Source of the DNA: Nitzschia sp. DOCU1
Lineage: Eukaryota; Bacillariophyta; Bacillariophyceae; Bacillariales; Bacillariaceae
DNA: 64,000 nucleotides
Assembly: GCA_951394045.1 (NCBI GenBank)
Contig: OX595993.1
Location: 496,001-560,000 of the forward strand
Reading direction: 5' to 3'
Shown: positions 27,374 through 37,214 of the stretch, piece by piece
Position numbering within the stretch: the stretch's first letter is position 1
How the letters are laid out: each line of letters starts with the position of its first letter
Position numbers and translations under genes: made by a program
The notes under the pieces: generated by a model
What the model saw: only the letters and a program-made list of their open reading frames with translations
Databases searched by the model: none
What the model was told of the DNA's origin: nothing

Positions 27374-28472
27374 ATGAACATGCAGCAATACCACCGAAAT
27401 CGATCAGCGTCACTATTCGTACTCTTGGCAGTAGTCTTGGTGGTTGGTGATGCCTTTGGTCCGACAGCTGTCGTAGCTTCTTCCCGGCCACGAAGTAGTA
27501 CAAGATTCTCATCGACTGGTACACAAGAAGAAACGGCAGCAGCCCCAGGTTTCATCAAGACGGTATCCAAGCCAGGAAATTCGCAACAAGTCAAATTAGG
27601 TGATATTGCCACGGTCAAATATACTTGTTATCTTGCGGATAACGAAAAGGCGGCTCCCTTTGCGCAATCGTCCAAACAGAAAATGGTGCGTTCGTGTGTA
27701 TGAAATCCCATTACTAGAGGGTCGCAGTTCTTCTCACTCATATATTCTTCTTTTTATTACTCTAATAGCTCGTAGGAGATGGAACCATGGTCAAGGGATG
27801 GGACAAGGCCTTGCGAACCATGACGGTAGGAGAACGTTCGATTATTCGAGTGACAGACCCTGAACTGGCCTATGGCTCGACGGGTATTCCAAGCTTGATT
27901 CCACCCAATGCCCAGCTAGAATTTGATATTGAAGTCTTGGATGCACAATTGCCAACGACCAATATTGATTTTGATAGTTTAGCGACTGCCGATAACACGC
28001 CGGTGAGTATTACTGCACTGCCAAAAAAGTGCAAGATCAGGACTGTGGTGCTGCCATTACGTATACAACTCACCATTATCGTCCTATTCTCTAGAGAACG
28101 GCCGCCGATATTCAAGCTGCCTATGAAAAACGTCAAGCCTTGAAAGCCTTGGATGGACCCGAATTGGAAGGCCTGGAGGGATGGTTAGCCAAAGCCAAGA
28201 ATTTTTATTTTTTTGGATTTTTTGAAGGTGAAACGGGGGAACAAGCTCCTTGGTTTTTGAGGCCTAGCATTACCTTTCCATTGGCTTTCTTGGTAGTGGG
28301 AGCAGCGTTCTATGTCAGTTATGCATCAGGTGCTATTAGCGAGCGAGGAGCGGCCGTGACGGATGAATTGGATGAAGTCATTTTGAGTAGTATTACTGGA
28401 GGAAGCAGCAGTACTTTGGCGGTACTATTGGCAATGTTTTCATCATCGATTGGTCAGGATGCGCTGCTCTAA
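27374..28472 (+). CDS. FKBP-type peptidyl-prolyl isomerase with C-terminal membrane span, plastid-targeted
   Basis: Three exons, 27374-27685, 27769-28002 and 28095-28472 (introns 83 and 92 nt, both phase 0); 307 residues. The presequence MNMQQYHRNRSASLFVLLAVVLVVGDAFGP has an A-F motif. The FKBP fold runs from FIKTVSKPGNSQQVKLGDIATVKYTCYL through GDGTMVKGWDKALRTMTVGERSIIRVTDPELAYG to LEFDIEVLDAQ; the splice joins the strands at KM/LVGDG. FKBPs isomerise prolyl bonds and act as chaperones, often in the thylakoid lumen. Here a helical region and a hydrophobic span (FPLAFLVVGAAFYVSYASG) follow, so the protein is probably membrane-anchored. The gene starts about 200 bp downstream of the tRNA-Met gene. 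Confidence 0.88.
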
Positions 28473-28777
28473 GCATGAATGGATGAGCAGAGCTGTTAAT
28501 ATCTTCTCTATTAGTAGTGGCGGATGGATGAACTGATTTCAGAGTAGAAACTGTAAATCTAATACTCTAGGACTGCACAATTGCTAATGCACCATACTAA
28601 TGTATCGGAATGGGCCGTTGTGATCATCGCTGAAAGCAAGGGTAAGCTCGCATCGCCCCATCGTGGCCTTATTCTTACTCCAAACAAGGAATAGAAGAGC
28701 CGTGTTGGACTGGGGAGGTTCACCGCGAAACAAAACTGATATACGACGTTACCGTGGCAAATTCAAAGCCTGAATCG

Positions 28778-30234
28778 TCACCCAGTCTCTTTTCGATCCT
28801 TACTTGGCTTTTTGCGTTTATCTTCAATGAGCAAAGACCCTCTTCCGAATCTTCCCTTGTAGACAAATTTACCCTCATCAATCGCCTCGGCGCCAGCAAT
28901 GGGAGCCGCCGTGCTGCTATTGGTACCTCCCCCGCCACTACTAGCAACACCATTTCGTTTGGGTTGCGATACCCCGTTATTATTGGTTTTCAGGGGTATA
29001 AAGGTTTTGGATCCCCACAACTTTTCCGGTCGCATCGCCTGACCATTGACTTTGGCCATGGCCGCTTCGACACGATGTTCCATGGATTTTTTGACTGCTT
29101 TTAATTCGTTGACAAACCGTTCCGAACTCATACACAAGGCGCCGGCACTTTCTCCGGCAATTCGAATCAAAGCGTCATCCTTTAATAGAAACAAGCAACA
29201 TATTCGGCATGATAAGACTCTCTGATCCTTAACGAAACTTCGCCCTGAAATCTACGATACTTCATACTTACCGTCGCCACGATAAATGTCCCCGTCTTGG
29301 CTCCCAAGGTGACATTTTTGGCCTCGGCGCATCTTGCTTCAATGTACGAGTCCGCTTCCACTCCTGCCCCAGTAAAGACGGTCCGTACACCATGTTTCGA
29401 TACATCTTTCGAGGTGGCTCGATCGAATGCTGTTCCTTTGCGTTGACCGCGCTTGTCACCTAGCGGGCCTACCAAATTTCGTCCGGCACCATCAAAGACG
29501 ACTTCAATTCTCCATCCCTTTAAACTTCTCAAGTTTTCCAAATCTTCTACTAATAATTGTCGTGCCTTGCCCGTGTCGCCTTTGGCCATGTGTTTCTTTA
29601 AACGTGACCACTTGTAAATGACATTATAACCATCCACAATCACTAACGGAGCCGCGGTAGTTTGATTCAAGACTACATCCCAATCAGGATCTTGCCCCTT
29701 ACGTTTGCGCTCTTCGGCTTTTTGCTCTATTTCTTCCTCGTCCCAGGTCCGTCGGTATTTCGTGCGAACTAATTTGCGAGATTGACGAAAGGAACTGGAA
29801 CCCGATTCCCGAAATTGTTTGTTGAGGCGTCCAAATTGAATTTGTCGTCGAATCGGAATATTAATATCAGTGGTCACACGCATAGGTTGAGGCGTGGATG
29901 ATGTTTGGGATGGAGTCGGGGAAGGGGAAGGTGAGTCTTCCTTCTTTTTTCTTCGTTGCTTTCCGTCTCGAGTTGCCATGGTCAGCATGACGCGGCGCCG
30001 TGAAGAATCATCCAGCACTGCATGGTTACTGTTGCTGAGTATTCGAGACGAATCAAGTGGCCTTGTAGTGGTAAAACTACCCGAAGACACAGTCTGTAGA
30101 GACGATACTTGTCGCATGGTGAGAAAAACGACTAGCATGACCAATGGCAATGCCGATAAGGCACTGGGTAGCCGCCGCCGACGCTGTAGTGGCAACGCTG
30201 GCAATTCGTATGACCAGCTGCAACACCTTCTCAT
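28778..30234 (-). CDS. YacP-like NYN-domain protein (putative RNase)
   Basis: Exons 30234-29272 and 29179-28778 with a 92-nt phase-0 intron; 454 residues. Splicing joins TFIVAT to DDALIRIAGESAGALCMSS, restoring the conserved end of the domain. The NYN fold starts at LVIVDGYNVIYKW (Asp about 201), with VEDLENLRSLKGWRIEVVFDGAG and later GVEADSYIEAR. Acidic residues at these places bind metal in PIN/NYN nucleases. Bacterial YacP/Rae1 proteins of this type cut mRNA on the ribosome; plant homologues are chloroplast proteins. The N-terminus has a hydrophobic stretch (about residues 26-40), but no clear A-F motif, so location is uncertain. The C-terminal tail is Gly/Ser-rich and basic. Confidence 0.8.
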
Positions 30235-31592
30235 GGTCCAGAACAGTTTGTCAACATGGATCTAAAAGAGAAAGGAAGATGTATGACACAGTGCTGACTG
30301 GGGGATAAAGGACCACGGTCGGTGGCATGAAGAGAAGCAACATAACGTGTTGAGGTGGTGGGGGACGCGTGGTCGGCAGTACGAATTTTCGTGCCAACGT
30401 CATCGTTAGGTATGCCATGGCTCATATATCGTATATATGCCAATGATGATGTGAATTGAGCCGCAACTACTTCAATGGGCGCTGCACCGAAGACACTTGT
30501 CAAAGAATAGAGGTAGACCGTGTGCCAAGAAACTCCTCCGAAATACACCCCTCCATAGCTACAAACGACCCGAACCCCAACCTACGCATTTTAGCTATGA
30601 GTATACCAAAACTATGTGATTCAAAAGGCTACGTGCTATGTCTGTCCATCCCCCCCCCCCCCCCCCGCGTCTCTTGGATTCTCCGTCATCTATCTACCTA
30701 TGTCTGCTTGTACGTATCATATGTGTGTAAACACTGAATATTTTTTATCCGCGAACTTATGTACGCCAATCTTGGTCGGAACCCTTTACCAAGATGGAAC
30801 CCAGACCCGAGGAGCTATGTAAGCCGTCGTGAATCTGTCGTGCAGGAAGTCACAGTTATTACGTGGATGTAGGACCCCTTGGACTACTCTCCCGCGACTC
30901 TGACGGTGAAGTCTGCACATAAACATGCATCATGCAGGCATGAAGGGATTATCAAACGCAAACACAACTCCGTTTCATCTTCAAACTAACAATATTCAGT
31001 GTAGTGTAAAATTGCCCGCTCGGGAGTTCCGAGTTACAAATCCGCCATCAACATTGCGAAGCCAAAGAAGAGCGACCAAACAGAACTCCATTGAGAGAAA
31101 GGATTAAAAATAAGCCCAAGCACTTTTTAATAATAATGCGAAGCAGTGTTAAAGCATCTTACTGCACTGTAGTGGAAGCGAAATCATCGCATTCAATGAG
31201 TGCAGCTGTCGTATTCTACCCTAATTAGAGGCCCAGATGTGATAAGTGAGTGGTGTCCAGAGTGCCCCATATGGTTTTCTCTAGCGCCTCGCAATTGGGG
31301 AGAAGGCGGAATGAGTCAAGCACGAGGTTCGGTCGAATTTTATATCAACACACGTTATTATCTCGGATTTGGCGGACCTCGCGTTGTAGGAGTCTCCAGC
31401 CACCTTCTTCAATATGTACCTGTACTATTAGTAATGGTACCGGATATGTGCACTCAGCCACGATTCGTACGATACAGTATCAAAGCAGAACCGTGTTTTA
31501 CGGGTATCATACATGCAACCATATGCTACGGTCCCCTACGCGATGAATGCCTCTCTTCGGGGTGATCGCAGAAAAATATTGGAAAAGGCTGT
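30235..31592. other. intergenic region left of the young copia element
   Basis: Contains a 17-base poly-C run (30650-30666). No gene is supported. Frames at 31200-31565 show no family features. The copia element is inserted at its right end (target GCTGT, 31588-31592), so this stretch may hold the displaced promoter of the gene now beginning at 37215. Confidence 0.4.
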
Positions 31593-31865
31593 TGTTGGCA
31601 AACAAATATTTATGCATATGAAATTACCTACCCGAACAATCAAAACCGATGACGTCGCCGACAAACAAAACTACGACAAAGACCACGATTAAGATCGAGC
31701 GGCGACGAGACGAGACGAAGAGAAACAAACTCACTTTATTCGAAGTCTCTCAGACTACATACGATACGATAAACAACTTAGTAGATCCTGTTGTGAAGAA
31801 CTGGACTATTTTAAGAATAGTAAGAAGCCGGGGCAAAACGACGGCTAGATTTTCACATTCCAACA
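31593..31865 (+). repeat. 5' LTR (273 bp)
   Basis: TGTTGG...CCAACA, identical to 36865-37137. An ATG-initiated frame inside it (from 31649) runs in frame into gag. Confidence 0.95.
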
Positions 31866-31927
31866 GACTTCGAATAAAGGCCGACTGGAAGATCGATACC
31901 TGTCCAAGCGAAAGAAAGCAGACAATC

Positions 31928-34900
31928 ATGAGTGGCCGTGGAAGGGCCGGCCGAGGCGGCAGAGGAGGTCGATTCGGCAAGTTTTCTCAAAAGAGCTCGA
32001 AGTCCAGTAGTAATACTACTGCGAAAAGGAAGAAAACGATTGAAGATTATTTTTACTACGTGGGCTCCGCAAAGCAAGCATCCGACTACAATTTGACAAC
32101 CGAACAAGTTATTAACCACATCAAGAAGGAATATGACCGTGGAGTTGATATCGCAGAAGCGCTACGAACGGGCCAAAACCCAGATATGACCGCATGGCAA
32201 CCGACACTTGCAGTTAGTGCGGACCCAGATGTAGCAACAAAAGCTCGAGAGGACGAACAAAACAAAATGGTCTACAAGGCCGAATTGGATGAATACATGA
32301 AGCGAAAGAGAGTCTATGAAGACAACAAGGTGAAGGCCTATGCTTTTATTTGGGATCGCTGTGCCAAGGCTATGCAGGCCAAACTCACGGCACGGTCCGA
32401 TTATGAGTCAAGAATTTACAACAACCCCCTAGAGCTGCTCAAGTCGATTCGAGAGCACGCTATGAATTTTCAAGAGGCACGTTATGAAATGTCCATCATC
32501 TCGGATGCTTTTCGTGCAATGTTCAACTGCAAGCAGAGCGAGGGTGAAAACCTCAACGAATATACGAGAAGATTTAAGGCTGCGAGAGATATTCTAGTCT
32601 CTCAGCTCGGTGCTCCTATAAAATTGGGAAAATACGTGGCAACAATGGACGGCTACGATCCCTTAAATCCAGGAACTGTGGCTCAGCTGACAAAGCAAGC
32701 CGAAGAACAACTGTTTGCATTTATCTTCCTGGAGAATGCCGATCAGTCTAAATACGGATCCCTATTGCGAAATCTCAACTCGCAAAAGTCTTTGGGAAAT
32801 AATCAATATCCCAAGACGGTGATTGAAGCGTGCGAAGTACTGAGCATTCACAAGTTTGACAACCATCCTAAGTCGAACAACAAGAAGAATAAAGATCACA
32901 AGCAAGGTAATGGCAGTAAAGAAAAAGATTCCAAGGATGAAGACGAAGAAGTTCCTTTGTCCTTTGCACAGCTGGAGGGCAAATGCTACTGCTGTGGCAA
33001 GCCCGGGCATCGATCGCCTGACTGCCGACAAAAGGAGAAAATCCCGAAGGAACAATGGGCTATCAATAAAGCTAATGAACAATTTGCCCAAGCATCCAGC
33101 GAAAGTGCGGGCAAAAGCAGCAGTGCAAATAGCACCGCTACAGGCAGCGAAAACAGCAGCAGTAAAAAGAGCGAGCCAAGCGTGGGTTGGGCAGGGCTTC
33201 ATTTTAATTTTGCCCAGACCAACGCATTGAAAGAGTATATACTGCTAGACAGTGACTCTACCGATACGGTATTTTGCAATCCGAAATACGTGACGAACAT
33301 TCGAGACGCTCCGACATCTATGACTGTCCATACGAATGGAGGACCCATGACTTCTACCAAAATTTGCGATGTGCCATTCATCGGAGAAGCATGGTTCAAT
33401 GAAGACTCCCTTACAAATATCATAAGTCTGGCTCACATGGTTGAGCACCACCGCGTCACGTACGATTCTGCCCAAGAAAAAGCATTCCTGGTGCACTTAC
33501 CGCATAAAACAGTGCGATTCCATCAACTGAACAGTCGACTATATGCCATGCATCCATCCGACCCAAACAGAACTTTCACCCAAGTCGACTCAAATTATTT
33601 GCTGGGACAACTACGAGATGAAAATTTGAAGATTCTCAGCAATCGTCAGAAAGCTGCGGTATTGAAAGCACGACAACTCCATCACGCGCTTGGTACGCCA
33701 ACGATGGAGGATTTGAAAGCAATGATTCGGATGAATTTAATCAGGGACAATCCAGTTACTACGAAGGACGTGGTATTGGCCGAGAAAGTGTATGGTCCCG
33801 ACGTCGGAACTCGAAAAGGCAAGAATACTCGGCAACGACCAAATCAAGTGGTGGATGCGACAATTGATCTACCAGACGAATTGGTGGATATTCAGAAAGA
33901 CCTGACCATCTCGTTAGATGGTATGGAGGTCAATTCATTGAAGTTTTTGACGACTATTTCACACGATCTTTATTACCGGACAGCGCAATATATTCCGGAG
34001 GCTACCAAGACCAACTACACCAGAGTACTGGATGAACTTTATGGTGTATACCAAACTGGTGGTTTTATTGTCAGTGAGATTCACTGCGACAACGAATTTC
34101 GTGCAGTCATGACTGAATGGGCTACTACGAAGCAGCCGCCTATTCAAGTCAACTATGCCAATCCCCAAGAACACGTTCCCAGAGCGGAACGAAACAATCG
34201 CGTGTTGCAAGAGCGTGTGCGTGCTGCGTATCACCACATGCCATTCACGCATCTGCCCCGAATCCTGGTGAAGTACATGGTAATGGAGGCAGCAAGAAAG
34301 ATGAATTATTTCCCAGCGAGATATGGTATTTCGCGACATTACAGTCCTCGCATGATCGTTCACAAGGAAAATATCGACTACGATCGTCACTGTCGCTACG
34401 CAATAGGCGACTATGTGCTCGCACCGAACGAGCCCACCCAACTTAACACGAACGCTCCGCGAATGGTGGATTGCATCTATTTGCGTCCAACAGCTGGCAC
34501 TCAGGGCGGCCATGAATTGTTACACTTACAGACGAACCGAGTTATAACTCGTCCAAGAGTCACTCCGGTTCCGATCACGCCAAATATTATCGCTCAAGTA
34601 CACGTTCTAGCTGAATTGGATGGAATGCCACGAGGCTTAAAGATAACCAATCGGGCCAACCATGTTCTATTCGACACTGCTTGGTCCGCAGGAGTGGATT
34701 ACGATGATGCGTTCGATGATGAAGACTATGATGAAGACGACGATAATCAAGATGACGATGATGACGATGATAATGACATGGACGATGAAGACTATGACGA
34801 AATGGATGAAAATGAAATTGCAGACATTCTTGGCGAGGCAAACAATCAAGACGTTCTAAATGAGGATGAAGAAGATGAAGTCAATGATGAAGCTAGCAAC

Positions 34901-36964
34901 AACGAAGAATATCAAGATGAAAATTACGACGCCAACGATGAAGAAGAAATTATTGTCGAGTCAGATCCAGAGTATGAAGACTCGGGACAAGATGACGTAT
35001 CGCTACAAGCAGACGAAGAGGAGGCTCCAAAGGAGGCACTTCGCAGGAGTGAGCGAGTCAGAGTACCGAACCCAAAATATCAACATTTGAATGTGAACAG
35101 TGCCGTGGTAGAGGAATATACTACGGAAAACGCGTCAATTATCGGCAAAATTATGTGGCAACTAAACGACAAATTCGGTACCATGGATGACGCAAACAAA
35201 TTATCGTTCCTGCAAACTTACAGCCTGAAGACTGGGTTGAAGAAGTTTGGAGAAGCAGGAAGAGCGGCTGCTGTGAAGGAAATGAAGCAGCTACATGACA
35301 GAGTTGTATTCAAACCTATTCGAGTCGATGAAATGACGGCTCGGGAGAGGAAACGGGCAATGGAAAGCCTGATATTTCTCGTGCAAAAGCGCGACGGAAG
35401 AATTAAAGCTCGTACGTGCGCCAACGGCAGTACGCAGCGTACTTACATTCCAAGAGAAGATGCGGCAAGTCCTACTGCGTCAACAGAAGCAGTGTTGATC
35501 ACAGGAGTGATCGAGACAAAACAGAATCGCGACGTTATGACGCTTGACATCCCAAACGCATTTGTTCAGACCCCGATTCCGAAAGGAGAAGAAAAGATCA
35601 TAATGAAGATCCGGGGGGCATTGGTTGATATTCTGTGCGAGATTTCGCCTGAAATCTACAAACCCTACGTGATAGCCGAACGAAAGGAAAAAGTGCTTTA
35701 CGTGCAGATGCTCAAAGCATTGTACGGTATGCTCGTGGCGTCCCTACTATACTACAAGAAATTTCGGTCCGACATCGAAGCGATTGGGTACAAAGTTAAT
35801 CCTTACGATGCGTGCGTGGCCAACAAAGAGATCAATGGAAAACAGCACACACTTGTATGGCACGTTGACGACGTGAAAGCAAGCCATGTCGATCCGAAAG
35901 TAAACGACAAATTCTACGAGTGGTGCGAACAAAAGTACGGCAGCGAAGAAACAGGTCATGTGACCGTCACTAGAGGAAAAAGGCACGACTACTTGGGAAT
36001 GATCTTGGACTACACAGAGCCAGGGAAATTGAAAGTTGACATGAAGTACTACATCGAAGCGATGATCGAAGAGTTTCCAGAGAAACTCAGCGGACAAACG
36101 AATGCTCCATGGACGGAGCGACTTATGAAAATCGATAAAAGCGCAAAGAAGTTGGACGATGAACGCGCAGCTACATTTCACACTTACGTGATGAAAGCAA
36201 TGTTTTTGTGCAAACGAGGACGACCCGATATCAGTACAGGAATTAGCTTTTTGGCTGCGAGAGTGAAGGAAGCCAACGAGAACGACTGGAACAAGTTGGT
36301 GAAAATTATGAATTTCCTGAAGAAAACCAAGGACGAAATTCTCACCTTGGAAGCCGATGATTCGCAAAGCCTGAAGTGGTATCTGGATGCGGCTTTTGCA
36401 GTCCATCCAGACATGAAAAGTCACACCGGGTCAATGTTTACTCTCGGTTGGGGAGCCATTTCGGGATCATCAACAAAACAGAAAACAAATGCGAGGAGTT
36501 CCACTGAAGCGGAACTGAATACGATTGACGAAGAAATTGGGAAGATTCTTTGGACACGCAGGTTCGTCGAAGCGCAAGGTTTCAAGGTGAAACTCAATAT
36601 CATCTATCAGGACAACCAGAGTACGATCAAACTAGCAAAGAATGGCAAAGCAAGCTCCGGAAGAAGGACTAGGCATTTCGATATCAAATTGTTCTACGTG
36701 ACAGACCTAATTGGAAGCGGAGATGTCGAAGTGGTATACTGTCCGACGGATGAGATGATCGCGGATTACAACACGAAGCCATTGGTCGGAAAGAAGTTCA
36801 CCAAGTTCCGAGACTTGATAATGAATCTATCAAACAAACATCACATCATCGGCCAGCAGGAGTGTGTTGGCAAACAAATATTTATGCATATGAAATTACC
36901 TACCCGAACAATCAAAACCGATGACGTCGCCGACAAACAAAACTACGACAAAGACCACGATTAA
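31928..36964 (+). CDS. copia gag-pol polyprotein
   Basis: 1678 residues from the Met at 31928 (MSGRGRAGRG); the frame is open upstream to an ATG at 31649 inside the LTR. Order: basic RG-rich N-terminus; gag domain; CCHC zinc knuckle CYCCGKPGHRSPDC; protease YILLDSDSTDT; integrase with ISLDGMEVN (D), IHCDNEF (D) and PRAERNNR (E); a long Asp/Glu-rich linker; RT with LDIPNAFVQT and catalytic HVDDV; RNase H with YLDAAFAV, SSTEAEL, YQDNQST and ADYNTKP. Gag and pol are fused without stop or shift, unlike the element at 14745-21407. The ORF ends inside the 3' LTR. Confidence 0.93.
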   Translation: MSGRGRAGRGGRGGRFGKFSQKSSKSSSNTTAKRKKTIEDYFYYVGSAKQASDYNLTTEQVINHIKKEYDRGVDIAEALRTGQNPDMTAWQPTLAVSADPDVATKAREDEQNKMVYKAELDEYMKRKRVYEDNKVKAYAFIWDRCAKAMQAKLTARSDYESRIYNNPLELLKSIREHAMNFQEARYEMSIISDAFRAMFNCKQSEGENLNEYTRRFKAARDILVSQLGAPIKLGKYVATMDGYDPLNPGTVAQLTKQAEEQLFAFIFLENADQSKYGSLLRNLNSQKSLGNNQYPKTVIEACEVLSIHKFDNHPKSNNKKNKDHKQGNGSKEKDSKDEDEEVPLSFAQLEGKCYCCGKPGHRSPDCRQKEKIPKEQWAINKANEQFAQASSESAGKSSSANSTATGSENSSSKKSEPSVGWAGLHFNFAQTNALKEYILLDSDSTDTVFCNPKYVTNIRDAPTSMTVHTNGGPMTSTKICDVPFIGEAWFNEDSLTNIISLAHMVEHHRVTYDSAQEKAFLVHLPHKTVRFHQLNSRLYAMHPSDPNRTFTQVDSNYLLGQLRDENLKILSNRQKAAVLKARQLHHALGTPTMEDLKAMIRMNLIRDNPVTTKDVVLAEKVYGPDVGTRKGKNTRQRPNQVVDATIDLPDELVDIQKDLTISLDGMEVNSLKFLTTISHDLYYRTAQYIPEATKTNYTRVLDELYGVYQTGGFIVSEIHCDNEFRAVMTEWATTKQPPIQVNYANPQEHVPRAERNNRVLQERVRAAYHHMPFTHLPRILVKYMVMEAARKMNYFPARYGISRHYSPRMIVHKENIDYDRHCRYAIGDYVLAPNEPTQLNTNAPRMVDCIYLRPTAGTQGGHELLHLQTNRVITRPRVTPVPITPNIIAQVHVLAELDGMPRGLKITNRANHVLFDTAWSAGVDYDDAFDDEDYDEDDDNQDDDDDDDNDMDDEDYDEMDENEIADILGEANNQDVLNEDEEDEVNDEASNNEEYQDENYDANDEEEIIVESDPEYEDSGQDDVSLQADEEEAPKEALRRSERVRVPNPKYQHLNVNSAVVEEYTTENASIIGKIMWQLNDKFGTMDDANKLSFLQTYSLKTGLKKFGEAGRAAAVKEMKQLHDRVVFKPIRVDEMTARERKRAMESLIFLVQKRDGRIKARTCANGSTQRTYIPREDAASPTASTEAVLITGVIETKQNRDVMTLDIPNAFVQTPIPKGEEKIIMKIRGALVDILCEISPEIYKPYVIAERKEKVLYVQMLKALYGMLVASLLYYKKFRSDIEAIGYKVNPYDACVANKEINGKQHTLVWHVDDVKASHVDPKVNDKFYEWCEQKYGSEETGHVTVTRGKRHDYLGMILDYTEPGKLKVDMKYYIEAMIEEFPEKLSGQTNAPWTERLMKIDKSAKKLDDERAATFHTYVMKAMFLCKRGRPDISTGISFLAARVKEANENDWNKLVKIMNFLKKTKDEILTLEADDSQSLKWYLDAAFAVHPDMKSHTGSMFTLGWGAISGSSTKQKTNARSSTEAELNTIDEEIGKILWTRRFVEAQGFKVKLNIIYQDNQSTIKLAKNGKASSGRRTRHFDIKLFYVTDLIGSGDVEVVYCPTDEMIADYNTKPLVGKKFTKFRDLIMNLSNKHHIIGQQECVGKQIFMHMKLPTRTIKTDDVADKQNYDKDHD

Positions 36965-37137
36965 GATCGAGCGGCGACGAGACGAGACGAAGAGAAACAA
37001 ACTCACTTTATTCGAAGTCTCTCAGACTACATACGATACGATAAACAACTTAGTAGATCCTGTTGTGAAGAACTGGACTATTTTAAGAATAGTAAGAAGC
37101 CGGGGCAAAACGACGGCTAGATTTTCACATTCCAACA
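36865..37137 (+). repeat. 3' LTR (273 bp)
   Basis: Identical to the 5' LTR. It encodes the last 33 codons of the gag-pol ORF (stop at 36962-36964) in one frame. In another frame, open from an ATG at 36921, it reads through its right end in phase with the start codon of the downstream host gene (37215). Confidence 0.95.
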
Positions 37138-37214
37138 GCTGTTGCTTATCCCATAATTTGCATGACCCCGAGTCCTTGCTTTTGCTTCCTACTTTTGCAC
37201 AGGTGCATTGGAAA

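Larger units (their letters stand above)
31593..37137 (+). mobile_element. intact young Ty1/copia retrotransposon
   Basis: 5545 bp. The 273-bp LTRs (31593-31865 and 36865-37137) appear identical base for base, begin TGTTGG and end CCAACA, and are flanked by the perfect 5-bp target duplication GCTGT (31588-31592 and 37138-37142). One uninterrupted gag-pol ORF with all catalytic motifs fills the interior. Everything needed for mobility seems present, so this is the best candidate in the window for a currently active element. Confidence 0.95.

Noticed and set aside
31200..31565. Plus-strand frame of 121 codons left of the young copia element
   Set aside because: No family features; overlaps other equally long frames.
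34667..35090. Frames over the acidic linker of the young copia element
   Set aside because: They arise from GAT/GAA repeats encoding the Asp/Glu linker; no independent signal.
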